The notes under the pieces were generated by a model that saw only the letters and a list, made by a program, of their open reading frames with translations, ran no database searches and was not told the DNA's origin. From Bordetella parapertussis (GTDB lineage Bacteria > Pseudomonadota > Gammaproteobacteria > Burkholderiales > SG8-41), in the NCBI GenBank assembly GCA_945864585.1, contig CAMBCF010000036.1:1-41236 (forward strand): a DNA stretch of 41,236 nt, written 5' to 3'. Positions 7,511 to 16,010 of the stretch are shown in pieces (the first letter of the stretch is position 1; each line of letters opens with the position of its first letter). The position numbers and the translations under genes were made by a program.

Positions 7511-8620
7511 ATGCCACTTAAAAACAATAGCTTAATTCTACTAATCCTGTTGATTGCGGGCTGTAAGCAGATGCCGCAGCTATCGGTGCCGACGCTGCCG
7601 GGCCTGGGGCCGCGTAAAATCGAAGTTCAGCAGGGCAATGTTATTACGCAGGAAATGGTGGATAAGCTGCAACCCGGCATGACGCGCAATCAAGTGCGAT
7701 TCGTTCTCGGCACGCCGCTGCTGGTGGACCCGTTTCGCACCGATCGCTGGGATTACGTTTACAACATGAGCCAGGCCGGCCAACTGGTCGAACAGCGCCA
7801 GCTCAAGGTGTTTTTTCAGGACGACAAATTGCTGCGCTACGAAGGGGATGTCGTGGCCGGCGCCAAAGCAGCAGCGAAGCCCGCGGATAAAAGCGTTGCC
7901 CAACCGGTGGTCAAGCCGGCTGCCGCATCGGTGGCGGCCACGCAGCCCGCTCTGGTTGCACCTGCCGCACCTGCGGTGACCGCTAAGCCGGCCGCGCCGG
8001 CCCCGGCAGATGCTGTCGCTGCTGACATCGGCACGCCGCAACTGCGTATGGCGCCGGCGGTGGGCGAAGCTGGCCCGTCCGCCGCCACTCCCCCCGCCGC
8101 TGCCGCGCCGGCGCCGCGCGCGCCTACAACCATCGTTGCGCCGTCGCTGGATACGCCACCGCTGCCGCGTCTGATGATACAACCTGAGCAACCCGAGCAA
8201 ACCGTGCAGCAGCAGCCTGCCCCCCAACCGGCCGTGAAGCCTGCTGAAAAGCCGCCTGGTGGTCCGGGATTCTTCGGGCGTCTGTTCGGGGCCAAGCCTG
8301 TCCCGCCTGCACAACCCAACGCACCTGCGGCTGCGCCTGTAACACCCGCCGCCCCGCCCACGCCTGTGGCAGCGCCCGCACCAGTTGAAAAACCGCTGGT
8401 GGCAACTCCGGTGGAGAAGCCGGTCGAAAAACCGTTGGCGGCAGCGCCTGTGCAAAAACCCGTCGACAAGCCGGTTGCCGGACGCGGATTCTTCGGGCGC
8501 ATGATGGATGCCATTACTACGCCGGTGCCGCACGCCAGCTTTGGCGAAGAACGCACGCCGCAGCCGGGTTCTGCGCCGCCGCCTTTTATAGATCCCGTTC
8601 CGGCACCGAAAAAACCGTAA
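7511..8620 (+). CDS. bamE: Outer-membrane assembly lipoprotein BamE with a long Pro/Ala-rich tail
   Basis: 369 residues. The signal peptide LILLILLIAGC places the lipidated Cys at 18. The BamE/SmpA/OmlA fold follows: VITQEMVDKLQPGMTRNQV, FVLGTPLLVDPFRTDRWDYVY, and FFQDDKLLRYEGD ending near 115. BamE is a small partner in the BAM complex that inserts outer-membrane beta-barrels. Family members are usually about 110-180 residues; here about 250 extra residues follow, rich in Ala, Pro, Lys and Val. The tail contains two related blocks, GPGFFGRLFGAKP (about 253-265) and GRGFFGRMMDAITTP (about 324-338), each preceded by KP repeats. The tail may reach through the periplasm or bind peptidoglycan; this is a guess. 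Divergent from fur. Confidence 0.9.
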   Translation: MPLKNNSLILLILLIAGCKQMPQLSVPTLPGLGPRKIEVQQGNVITQEMVDKLQPGMTRNQVRFVLGTPLLVDPFRTDRWDYVYNMSQAGQLVEQRQLKVFFQDDKLLRYEGDVVAGAKAAAKPADKSVAQPVVKPAAASVAATQPALVAPAAPAVTAKPAAPAPADAVAADIGTPQLRMAPAVGEAGPSAATPPAAAAPAPRAPTTIVAPSLDTPPLPRLMIQPEQPEQTVQQQPAPQPAVKPAEKPPGGPGFFGRLFGAKPVPPAQPNAPAAAPVTPAAPPTPVAAPAPVEKPLVATPVEKPVEKPLAAAPVQKPVDKPVAGRGFFGRMMDAITTPVPHASFGEERTPQPGSAPPPFIDPVPAPKKP

Positions 8621-8701
8621 GCCGGCGCGGCGCATTATTGCGTGCCGGAGCGGCGCATGCATTGCGGAAAATCGAGAAAACCGCCACCGTAGGAGTTTGC
8701 C

Positions 8702-9514
8702 ATGTCACTGAATATCGCTATCGCAGGCGCCAGCGGGCGCATGGGCCGCACCCTGATTGAAGCTGTGTTGCGCGGCACCGAGGTCAAACTGGCCGCCGCG
8801 CTGGAAATCGCAGGCAGCGCGCATCTGGGCAAAGACGCGGGTGAATTTGCTGGCGCGCCCTGTGGCGTCAGGATCACGGATGATATTGAACGCGCGCTCA
8901 AGGGCTGCGATATCCTCATTGATTTCACGCGGCCCGAAGGCACGCTGCATCACGTTGCGTTATGCCGCAAGCTCGGTGTGCGGCCGGTCATCGGCACCAC
9001 CGGTTTTGACGAGGCGGGAAAAAAAATCCTTGCCGACGCGTCCCGCGAAATTGCCATGGTTATGGCGCCCAACTTCAGCGTGGGCGTCAACGTCACCTTC
9101 AAACTGCTCGAAACCGCGGCGAAATCGCTCAACCAGGGTTATGACGTTGAAATCATCGAAGCGCATCACCGCCTGAAAGTCGATGCGCCGTCCGGCACCG
9201 CGCTGCGCATGGGCGAAGTCGTCGCCGGCGCCTTGGGCCGCGATCTGAAGCAATGCGCGATCTACGGGCGTGAAGGCGTTACCGGCGAACGCAGGGACGA
9301 CACCATTGCGTTTTCAGCTATCCGCGGCGGCGATCTGGTCGGCGATCACACGGTGATGTTCATCGGCATGGGCGAGCGTTTGGAAATTACCCACCGTTCC
9401 TCCAGCCGCATGAATTACGCCACCGGCGCGCTGCGTGCGGCGCAATGGGTGATGGCGCGACCCAACGGGCTGTATGATATGTCTGATGTATTGGGATTCA
9501 GTAGGGCGGGTTAA
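8702..9514 (+). CDS. dapB: 4-hydroxy-tetrahydrodipicolinate reductase
   Basis: 270 residues. It reduces dihydrodipicolinate-type intermediates with NAD(P)H in lysine and diaminopimelate synthesis. The dinucleotide motif IAGASGRMG is at 7-15, [10 protein letters not shown] near 98, the active-site segment [16 protein letters not shown] near 153-168, and [15 protein letters not shown] near 205. ATG 8702 is preceded by AGGAG (8691-8695) at ideal spacing. The C-terminus reads MSDVLGF and then SRAG; SRAG and the stop come from the terminal inverted repeat of the 95-base element that starts at 9500. Probably its own transcription unit, upstream of carAB. Confidence 0.96.
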   Translation: MSLNIAIAGASGRMGRTLIEAVLRGTEVKLAAALEIAGSAHLGKDAGEFAGAPCGVRITDDIERALKGCDILIDFTRPEGTLHHVALCRKLGVRPVIGTTGFDEAGKKILADASREIAMVMAPNFSVGVNVTFKLLETAAKSLNQGYDVEIIEAHHRLKVDAPSGTALRMGEVVAGALGRDLKQCAIYGREGVTGERRDDTIAFSAIRGGDLVGDHTVMFIGMGERLEITHRSSSRMNYATGALRAAQWVMARPNGLYDMSDVLGFSRAG

Positions 9515-9594
9515 AACCCGCCGGTGAACCCGCCATTGCGTGGCCGCATGCGCGCGGCGGGTTACGACGCACAAACCGCGTCTAACCCGCCCTA
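9500..9594. repeat. 95-base element with 13-base terminal inverted repeats
   Basis: GTAGGGCGGGTTA at 9500-9512 is perfectly inverted as TAACCCGCCCTAC at 9582-9594. Inside are further AACCCGCC and GGCGGGTTA copies (9515-9534 and 9555-9562), so the element can fold into several alternative stems. It has no coding capacity. The dapB stop codon overlaps its left end. GTAGGGCGGGTTA elements of this kind occur in intergenic DNA of many bacteria and look like MITE or REP-type sequences. Confidence 0.8.
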
Positions 9595-9630
9595 CGAGGT
9601 TGGTTAATCCGCTAACGCCATCCGTGCGGT

Positions 9631-9659
9631 TTGAAGCCCCTGCCGCCTTCGCGTATAAT
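9631..9659 (+). promoter_or_regulatory. Sigma-70 promoter of carAB
   Basis: TTGAAG (9631-9636) and a perfect TATAAT (9654-9659) are separated by exactly 17 bases. Transcription should start near 9666, leaving a leader of about 85 bases before the carA GTG. This is the strongest promoter seen in the window. Confidence 0.8.
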
Positions 9660-9672
9660 GCCGACTTTAAGC

Positions 9673-9699
9673 AGCGGGACGGGCGAAACCTGTCCCGCT
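9673..9699 (+). promoter_or_regulatory. Leader hairpin upstream of carA
   Basis: AGCGGGAC (9673-9680) pairs with GTCCCGCT (9692-9699) around an 11-base loop. It starts a few bases after the predicted transcription start. Only two T residues follow, so it is a weak terminator at best. It could be an attenuator or mRNA-stabilising 5' stem; a pyrimidine- or arginine-responsive role is possible but not shown. Confidence 0.5.
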
Positions 9700-9749
9700 T
9701 TCCATATCTGGTGTTGAAAAAAATACACTCGTAATATCAGGAGATTGCC

Positions 9750-10883
9750 GTGTCACCACGTACGCCTGCCATTCTCGTACTCAGGGATGGAACGGTATTC
9801 CGTGGCACGTCTATCGGTGCTGACGGCGTGTCCGCCGGCGAGGTGGTATTTAACACCGCCATCACCGGTTATCAGGAGATACTCACCGATCCCTCGTACT
9901 GCCGGCAGATCGTTACGCTGACCTATCCGCATATAGGCAACACCGGCGCCAATGCCGAGGATGTGGAGTCAGATAGTGTTTTTGCGGCAGGGCTGGTGAT
10001 ACGTGATTTGCCGTTGCTGGCGTCGAATTTCCGCATGCAATGGACGCTGGACGAATATCTCAGGCGCGAAAATGTGGTGGCGATTGCCGATATCGACACG
10101 CGCAAGCTGACGCGTATTCTGCGTGACAAGGGTGCGCAGGAAGGTTGTCTCATCGCTGGCAAGATCGACGAAAAGGCGGCACTGAAAGCGGCACAGGATT
10201 TTCCCGGTTTGAAAGGCATGGACCTCGCCAGGGTGGTCAGCTGCAAGCAGGACTATGGCTGGGACCAAACTACCTGGACGCTGGGCAAAGGCTACGGGAA
10301 ACTGACCGCGCCAAAGTTCAATGTGGTGGCCTACGATTTCGGGGTCAAACGCAATATTCTGCGCATGCTGGCCGCGCGCGGCTGCAAGCTGACAGTGGTG
10401 CCGGCGCAAACGCCGGCGTCGGACGTGCTGGCGCTGAAACCCGACGGTGTGTTTTTGTCCAACGGCCCCGGCGACCCGGAGCCTTGCGATTATGCGATAC
10501 GCGCCATCCGTGAACTGCTGGAAAAAAGCGTGCCGTTATTCGGTATCTGCCTGGGCCATCAACTGTTGGGGCTCGCCAGCGGTGCGCAGACGATCAAAAT
10601 GAAGTTCGGTCACCACGGCGCCAATCACCCGGTGCAGGATCTCGATAGCGGCCGTGTGATGATTACCAGCCAGAATCACGGTTTCGCGGTGGACGCGAAA
10701 ACGCTGCCCGCAAACTGCCGCGTGACCCACCTGTCTTTGTTTGACGGCAGCCTGCAAGGTTTTGCGCGCACCGACAAACCGGCGTTTTGTTTTCAGGGCC
10801 ATCCGGAAGCCAGTCCGGGGCCGCATGATGTGGGTTATTTGTTTGATAAGTTTGTGAAAATGATGGAGAGCGTGAACAAGTGA
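9750..10883 (+). CDS. carA: Carbamoyl-phosphate synthase small (glutaminase) subunit
   Basis: 377 residues from GTG 9750, which is preceded by CAGGAG at 9738-9743. It hydrolyses glutamine and channels ammonia to CarB for carbamoyl phosphate, used in arginine and pyrimidine synthesis. The N-terminal half has the usual [18 protein letters not shown] block. The class I amidotransferase half has [23 protein letters not shown] with nucleophile Cys267, and [13 protein letters not shown] with His351 and Glu353. The stop codon lies inside the GTGAAC octamer array that starts at 10871, so the last residues (VNK) are repeat-encoded. Forms an operon with carB 85 bases downstream. Confidence 0.97.
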   Translation: MSPRTPAILVLRDGTVFRGTSIGADGVSAGEVVFNTAITGYQEILTDPSYCRQIVTLTYPHIGNTGANAEDVESDSVFAAGLVIRDLPLLASNFRMQWTLDEYLRRENVVAIADIDTRKLTRILRDKGAQEGCLIAGKIDEKAALKAAQDFPGLKGMDLARVVSCKQDYGWDQTTWTLGKGYGKLTAPKFNVVAYDFGVKRNILRMLAARGCKLTVVPAQTPASDVLALKPDGVFLSNGPGDPEPCDYAIRAIRELLEKSVPLFGICLGHQLLGLASGAQTIKMKFGHHGANHPVQDLDSGRVMITSQNHGFAVDAKTLPANCRVTHLSLFDGSLQGFARTDKPAFCFQGHPEASPGPHDVGYLFDKFVKMMESVNK

Positions 10884-10961
10884 ACGAGTGAACGAGTGAA
10901 CGAGTAAACCCACGCGCGCTGGGGTTCCCCGTTCACCCGTTCACCCGTTCACCCGTTCACG
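10871..10961. repeat. Octamer-array palindrome between carA and carB
   Basis: The left arm 10871-10902 has four GTGAAC-type units (mainly GTGAACGA). The right arm 10930-10961 has four GTTCACCC units. The arms pair over 32 bases with four A-C mismatches, because left units end in A and right units correspond to G. The carA TGA (10881-10883) is in the left arm, and the carB ATG (10969) is 7 bases after the right arm, where a ribosome site should be. Family A. Confidence 0.9.
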
Positions 10962-10968
10962 AATTTGA

Positions 10969-13900
10969 ATGCCCAAGCGTACAGACCTCAAAAGCATCCT
11001 CATCATCGGCGCCGGCCCGATCATCATCGGCCAGGCGTGCGAGTTTGATTACTCCGGCGCGCAGGCGTGTAAAGCGTTGCGCGAGGAGGGTTATCGCGTG
11101 GTGCTGGTGAATTCCAATCCGGCGACCATCATGACCGATCCCGGCATGGCGGATGCGACCTACATCGAGCCGATCACCTGGCAGATGGTTGCAAAAATCA
11201 TCGCCATCGAAAGGCCCGATGCGCTGTTGCCGACGATGGGCGGGCAGACGGCGCTGAATTGCGCGCTCGACCTCGCGCGTGAAGGCGTGCTGGAAAAATA
11301 CAAGGTGGAAATGATCGGTGCGTCCAAGGAGGCCATCGACAAGGCCGAGGATCGCGAAAAATTCAAAAAGGCGATGGCCAAAATCGGCCTCGACAGCCCG
11401 CGCTCGGCGCTGGCGCACTCGCTGGAGGAGGCGCTGCAAGTGCAGGCGATGGTGGGCTATCCGACGATTATCCGCCCGTCGTTCACGCTCGGGGGTACCG
11501 GTGGCGGCATCGCTTACAACAAGGAAGAATTTATTGCCATCGTCGAACGCGGCATCGATGCCAGCCCCACGCACGAAATTCTGGTCGAAGAATCGGTGAT
11601 TGGCTGGAAAGAGTTCGAGATGGAAGTGGTGCGTGACCGCAAGGATAACTGCATCATCATTTGCTCGATCGAAAATCTGGATGCGATGGGCGTGCATACC
11701 GGCGACTCGATCACGGTGGCGCCGGCGCAGACGCTGACCGACAAGGAATACCAGATCATGCGTAACGCCTCGATCGCGTGCCTGCGCGAGATCGGGGTGG
11801 AGACCGGCGGCTCGAATGTGCAATTCGGCATTAACCCGCGCGATGGGCGCATGGTCATCATCGAGATGAATCCGCGCGTGTCGCGCTCAAGCGCGCTGGC
11901 ATCGAAAGCGACGGGTTTTCCGATTGCCAAAGTCGCGGCCAAGCTGGCGGTGGGCTACACGCTGGATGAGTTGCGCAACGACATTACGGGCGGCGCGACG
12001 CCGGCGTCGTTTGAGCCGACGATTGATTATGTGGTGACCAAGATACCGCGCTTTGCGTTCGAGAAATTCCCCGCGGCCGATGATCGCCTGACCACGCAAA
12101 TGAAATCGGTGGGCGAGGTGATGGCGATGGGCCGCACCTTTCAGGAGTCGATACAAAAAGCCCTGCGCGGACTGGAAGTAGGCGTGGATGGATTTAATCA
12201 GCGCACGCGTGACCGCGAAGTCATTGAAGCCGAGCTGGGGCGACCGGGGCCGGATCGCATCTGGTATGTGGGTGACGCGTTCGAGTGCGGGTTTACGCTT
12301 GAGGAAGTTCACGACCTTACGCATATCGATCCGTGGTTCCTGGCGCAGATCAAGGACCTCATCGATATCGAAATGGAGCTTGACGATCAGCAGTTGGTCA
12401 ATATTGACGCGGCGGCTCTGCGCGGGCTCAAACGCAAGGGTTTTTCCGACCGCCGCCTTGCGCACCTGCTCAAATCCAGCGAGACCGATGTGCGCAAACG
12501 CCGGCACGATCTCGGTATTCGCCCGGTATACAAGCGCGTAGACACTTGCGCCGCGGAGTTCGTCACCAACACCGCATACCTGTATTCGACCTATGAGGAA
12601 GAGTGCGAATCGCTGCCAACGACGCGCAAGAAAATCATGGTGCTGGGCGGCGGGCCGAACCGCATCGGCCAGGGCATAGAGTTCGATTACTGCTGCGTGC
12701 ATGCGGCGCTGGCGCTGCGCGAAGACGGCTTCGAGACCATCATGGTCAACTGCAATCCGGAGACGGTATCCACGGATTACGATACTTCGGATCGACTGTA
12801 CTTCGAGCCGGTGACGCTCGAAGACGTACTGGAAATCGTGCACATCGAAAAACCCTTCGGCGTGATCGTGCAGTTTGGCGGCCAGACGCCGCTGAAACTG
12901 GCGCGCGATCTGGAGGCGAATGGGGTGCCGATCATCGGCACCTCTGCGGATTCCATCGACATGGCCGAAGACCGCGAGCGTTTCCAGAAGTTGCTGCAGC
13001 GGCTTAAATTGAAGCAGCCCCCGAATCGCACCGTGCGCAGTGCGGCGAAGGCGTTGCTGGCGGCAGAGGAAATCGGTTATCCGCTGGTGGTGCGTCCCTC
13101 GTATGTGCTGGGTGGCCGTGCGATGGAAATCGTGCATCAGAAGGAAGACCTCGAACGTTATATGCGCGAGGCGGTAAAGGTATCCAACGATTCGCCGGTG
13201 TTGCTCGACCGCTTTTTGAACGATGCGATTGAAGTCGATGTGGATGCGGTGTCCGACGGCACGCAGGTAATTATCGGCGGCGTGATGGAACACATTGAGC
13301 AAGCGGGTGTGCATTCGGGCGACTCGGCGTGTTCGCTGCCGCCGTTTTCGCTGTCGCCCGCATTGCAGGAAGAACTGCGCCGCCAGACGGTAGCGATGGC
13401 AAAAGCGCTGAAAGTGGTGGGGCTGATGAACGTGCAATTCGCGATTCAGAAAAACGGCGATGCCGACGTGGTGTATGTGCTGGAAGTGAATCCGCGCGCC
13501 TCGCGCACGGTGCCGTTTGTATCGAAGGCCACCAGTCTGCCGCTGGCCAAAATAGCGGCCCGCTGTCAATCCGGAAAAACACTTTTAAATCAGAATGTTA
13601 CCCATGAAATAGTGCCGCCATATTTTTGCGTGAAAGAAGCGGTATTTCCGTTTATCAAATTCCCCGGCGCGGATACCATTCTGGGCCCGGAAATGAAATC
13701 GACGGGTGAAGTGATGGGCGTGGGCGAAACCTTCGGCGAGGCGTTTGTAAAATCGCAAATGGCGGCCGGCGAAAAGTTGCCGACAACGGGCAGAGTTTTC
13801 ATCAGTGTGCGCGATGGCGACAAGCCGCGCGCGGTGGAGATAGGCCGCGCGCTGGATGCGCTGGGGTTTGCGCTGGTGGCCACACGCGGTACCGCGCATG

Positions 13901-14193
13901 CGCTGGCTGCGGCGGGACTGAAAGTCACGCCGATCAATAAGGTGGCCGAGGGCCGCCCGCATATTGTGGATATGATGAAGAATGCTGAAATCGTGCTGGC
14001 GGTCAATACCGTCGAGGAATCGCGCAAGGCGATCAAGGATTCATACGCGATCCGGCGCGCCGCGTTGCAGCACCGCGTACCGGTGTATACCACCATCGCG
14101 GGCGCGCGCGCGGCTTGCGCCGGTATGGCGGAAGCGCGCGAGTTGCATGCCTATGCGTTGCAAAATTTGCACCAGCGTTTGGTGGTTGCTTAG
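10969..14193 (+). CDS. carB: Carbamoyl-phosphate synthase large subunit
   Basis: 1074 residues, the usual length. Two tandem ATP-grasp halves make carboxyphosphate and then carbamoyl phosphate. The first half begins with [19 protein letters not shown] and contains [16 protein letters not shown] near 168-183 and [18 protein letters not shown] near 300. The second half begins with [17 protein letters not shown] near 560 and contains [11 protein letters not shown] near 709 and [18 protein letters not shown] near 843. The C-terminal allosteric MGS-like domain (about 940-1074) includes [13 protein letters not shown]. No Shine-Dalgarno sequence precedes ATG 10969, since the octamer array occupies that place. 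Cotranscribed with carA and probably greA, 15 bases downstream. Confidence 0.98.
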   Translation: MPKRTDLKSILIIGAGPIIIGQACEFDYSGAQACKALREEGYRVVLVNSNPATIMTDPGMADATYIEPITWQMVAKIIAIERPDALLPTMGGQTALNCALDLAREGVLEKYKVEMIGASKEAIDKAEDREKFKKAMAKIGLDSPRSALAHSLEEALQVQAMVGYPTIIRPSFTLGGTGGGIAYNKEEFIAIVERGIDASPTHEILVEESVIGWKEFEMEVVRDRKDNCIIICSIENLDAMGVHTGDSITVAPAQTLTDKEYQIMRNASIACLREIGVETGGSNVQFGINPRDGRMVIIEMNPRVSRSSALASKATGFPIAKVAAKLAVGYTLDELRNDITGGATPASFEPTIDYVVTKIPRFAFEKFPAADDRLTTQMKSVGEVMAMGRTFQESIQKALRGLEVGVDGFNQRTRDREVIEAELGRPGPDRIWYVGDAFECGFTLEEVHDLTHIDPWFLAQIKDLIDIEMELDDQQLVNIDAAALRGLKRKGFSDRRLAHLLKSSETDVRKRRHDLGIRPVYKRVDTCAAEFVTNTAYLYSTYEEECESLPTTRKKIMVLGGGPNRIGQGIEFDYCCVHAALALREDGFETIMVNCNPETVSTDYDTSDRLYFEPVTLEDVLEIVHIEKPFGVIVQFGGQTPLKLARDLEANGVPIIGTSADSIDMAEDRERFQKLLQRLKLKQPPNRTVRSAAKALLAAEEIGYPLVVRPSYVLGGRAMEIVHQKEDLERYMREAVKVSNDSPVLLDRFLNDAIEVDVDAVSDGTQVIIGGVMEHIEQAGVHSGDSACSLPPFSLSPALQEELRRQTVAMAKALKVVGLMNVQFAIQKNGDADVVYVLEVNPRASRTVPFVSKATSLPLAKIAARCQSGKTLLNQNVTHEIVPPYFCVKEAVFPFIKFPGADTILGPEMKSTGEVMGVGETFGEAFVKSQMAAGEKLPTTGRVFISVRDGDKPRAVEIGRALDALGFALVATRGTAHALAAAGLKVTPINKVAEGRPHIVDMMKNAEIVLAVNTVEESRKAIKDSYAIRRAALQHRVPVYTTIAGARAACAGMAEARELHAYALQNLHQRLVVA

Positions 14194-14208
14194 TCAGCGG
14201 AGGATGCC

Positions 14209-14685
14209 ATGAACCAAGTGCCCTTAACCGTGCGCGGAGCGGAAAGAATGCGCGTCGAACTGCACGATCTGAAAACCGTGCAGCGGCCCACGATCATTGC
14301 GGCCATTGCCGAAGCGCGCGCGCATGGCGATCTATCCGAAAATGCCGAGTATCACGCGGCCAAGGAACGGCAGGGCTTTATCGAAGGGCGTATAGCGGAC
14401 CTCGAGGGCAAGCTTTCCAATGCCGAAATTATCGATCCGGTGACGCTGGATGCCGACGGGCGCTGTGTATTTGCGGCGACGGTGGAGCTGGAAGACGTGG
14501 AAAAGGGGACCCGGGTCACCTATCAAATCGTCGGCGAGGATGAGGCCGACATCAAGCAGGGCAAGATTTCGATCAACTCGCCTCTGGCGCGTGCGCTGAT
14601 CGGCAAATCGGCCGGCGATATCGCCGAGGTGCAGGCGCCGGGCGGGGTGCGGGAGTATGAGATATTGGATGTGAGGTATGTTTGA
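14209..14685 (+). CDS. greA: Transcription elongation factor GreA
   Basis: 158 residues, normal length. GreA binds the secondary channel of RNA polymerase and rescues backtracked complexes. The N-terminal coiled coil carries the basic patch [20 protein letters not shown] with the two conserved acidic residues at its tip, and then [17 protein letters not shown]. The FKBP-like C-terminal part contains [19 protein letters not shown] 14209 is preceded by GGAGG (14199-14203). It follows carB by 15 bases, as in many beta- and gammaproteobacteria, and is convergent with yhbY across a repeat palindrome. Confidence 0.97.
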   Translation: MNQVPLTVRGAERMRVELHDLKTVQRPTIIAAIAEARAHGDLSENAEYHAAKERQGFIEGRIADLEGKLSNAEIIDPVTLDADGRCVFAATVELEDVEKGTRVTYQIVGEDEADIKQGKISINSPLARALIGKSAGDIAEVQAPGGVREYEILDVRYV

Positions 14686-14773
14686 GGGCTTGAAGGAGTG
14701 AAGGAATGAAGGGGTGAATGGGGTACCCCTTTCACGTATTCACTCCTTCACCCTTCGCAGCCCTTCACCCCTG
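14686..14773. repeat. Octamer-type palindrome between convergent greA and yhbY
   Basis: TTGAAGGA, GTGAAGGA, ATGAAGGG and GTGAATGG units lead into the centre GGGGTACCCC (14720-14729). TTCACGTA, TTCACTCC, TTCACCC and CTTCACCCC units follow. The arms pair imperfectly, best over the 12 bases TGAAGGAGTGAA and their inverse. The unit here is GTGAAGGN rather than GTGAACGN, so it is a variant of family A. The greA stop lies just before it and the yhbY stop (complement of 14765-14767) inside its right side. Confidence 0.8.
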
Positions 14774-15121
14774 ATAACTGCGCTTAGTCCGCCGCTGTTT
14801 GTTGCGTGCCTTGGGTTTGTGTTGCGGCAGTTTCTTTGGTGTTTGTTGCTGCGGTTTCGGGCGGTACATCACCAACACCTTGCCGATGTGCTGTACCGGG
14901 CTGGCGCCCAGCGCCGAGCTTATTTTGCCTATTATGCGCAAGCGTTCGTCACGGTCGTCGCCATGCACGCGTATTTTGATGAGTTCGTGGGTCTTCAGGT
15001 GTACATCGATTTCCCGCAGCACCGCGGACGTCAAACCGCTGTCGCCAATGAGGACTACCGGTTCGAGATGGTGCGCACGCGCTTTGAAGGCGCGGCGCTG
15101 GGTGGGCGTGAGTTCGTTCAT
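14765..15121 (-). CDS. yhbY: YhbY-family RNA-binding protein (CRM domain)
   Basis: 118 residues. The CRM domain binds pre-50S ribosomal RNA. Typical blocks are MNELTPTQRRAFKARAHHLEPVVLIGDSGLT, HLKTHELIKIRVHGDDRDERL and LGASPVQHIGKVLVMYRP. A basic, Gln/Lys-rich tail of about 28 residues follows, longer than the roughly 97-residue E. coli protein but common in betaproteobacteria. The stop codon lies in a GGGTGAAGGG repeat unit. It is divergent from rlmE with a 38-base gap that must hold both promoters. Confidence 0.93.
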   Translation of the reverse strand: MNELTPTQRRAFKARAHHLEPVVLIGDSGLTSAVLREIDVHLKTHELIKIRVHGDDRDERLRIIGKISSALGASPVQHIGKVLVMYRPKPQQQTPKKLPQHKPKARNKQRRTKRSYQG

Positions 15122-15159
15122 GGGCGTAGTTTAAGCTATTTGATCGCCGGCTAATCGAC

Positions 15160-15780
15160 ATGGCCAAAAGAACCCGCAGCAGCAAAGCGTGGATGATGCA
15201 ACATGTTAACGACCCCTACGTCAAACGTGCGCAGGTCGACGGCATGCGTTCGCGCGCGGCTTACAAGCTGATGCAGATCAATGACAAAGACAAGCTGCTC
15301 AAGCCCGGCATGCTGGTGGTCGATCTGGGTGCGGCGCCTGGCGGTTGGTCGCAGGTGGCGGGGCGGCTGGTAGCGCCGGCCGGCCATGTGATCGCCATCG
15401 ATTTGCTGGAGATGACGGGCCTGCCGGGCGTCGAATTTGTCCAGGGCGATTTTTCCGGGGCCGCGGGCCTGGCGAAGCTGGAACGCGCACTTGCTGGCGC
15501 GACGGCAGACCTTGTGCTTTCCGATATGGCGCCCAATATCAGCGGTATTGCAACAGCGGATCAGTCGCGACTGATGGGCTTGGCGGAACTGGCGCTGGAC
15601 TTTGCCGCCAGGCATTTGAAACCACAGGGAAGTTTACTGGTCAAAGTTTTTCACGGCGCGGGTTTTGAGGATTACGTCAAAACCATGCGCGGTGTGTTCG
15701 CGCAGGTGCTAACACGCAAGCCAGACGCGTCGCGCAAGGGATCGCGCGAAGTTTATTTGCTGGGTAGAGGACTAAAGTGA
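15160..15780 (+). CDS. rlmE: 23S rRNA 2'-O-ribose methyltransferase RlmE (FtsJ/RrmJ)
   Basis: 206 residues, normal length. It methylates U2552 (E. coli numbering) in the A-loop of 23S rRNA with S-adenosylmethionine and is classically heat-induced. The SAM motif VVDLGAAPGGWSQVA is near 50-64, LSDMAPNISG near 123, and LVKVFHGAGFEDYVK near 162. The K-D-K-E catalytic set is consistent with the Lys, Asp, Lys and Glu in these blocks and the C-terminal SREVYLLGRG. It precedes ftsH by 230 bases, a conserved rlmE-ftsH pair. Confidence 0.96.
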   Translation: MAKRTRSSKAWMMQHVNDPYVKRAQVDGMRSRAAYKLMQINDKDKLLKPGMLVVDLGAAPGGWSQVAGRLVAPAGHVIAIDLLEMTGLPGVEFVQGDFSGAAGLAKLERALAGATADLVLSDMAPNISGIATADQSRLMGLAELALDFAARHLKPQGSLLVKVFHGAGFEDYVKTMRGVFAQVLTRKPDASRKGSREVYLLGRGLK

Positions 15781-16010
15781 GGGTCTGAAATCGCTTAAAA
15801 CGATGGCAGGCGCTCAAAATCGGCTGAATAAGTGTTAAAAAGTAGTTGGTTACATAGCATTTCATGGCTGCGCACACGCTGGAAAAAGTTTAGAATCAAA
15901 CGTTCGACGCAATTTACGCTGCTGGAACTGGTGTTCCAGCGACTTTTCGCAAGCAGTGCCGAATTTAAATGCCGTGCATGTGCGGTACCCATGTGCGGCG
16001 AGGAGCATCA
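15781..16010 (+). other. Spacer between rlmE and ftsH with a small hairpin
   Basis: This 230-base gap has no convincing gene. It holds a perfect hairpin, GCTGGAAC-TGGT-GTTCCAGC at 15921-15940, with no T-run after it. A TAGAAT at 15891-15896 could be a -10 box but lacks a good -35 box. No sigma-32 consensus is obvious. The ftsH ribosome site AGGAG is at 16001-16005. Confidence 0.5.

Noticed and set aside
7580-8662. 360-codon Arg-rich minus-strand frame
   Set aside because: Antisense of the Pro/Ala-rich bamE tail; low-complexity Arg/Gly composition only.
11887-13569. 560-codon open frame on the minus strand
   Set aside because: It is the antisense shadow of carB, produced by GC-rich codon bias; the plus-strand carB is unambiguous and the minus translation is Arg/His-rich without family motifs.
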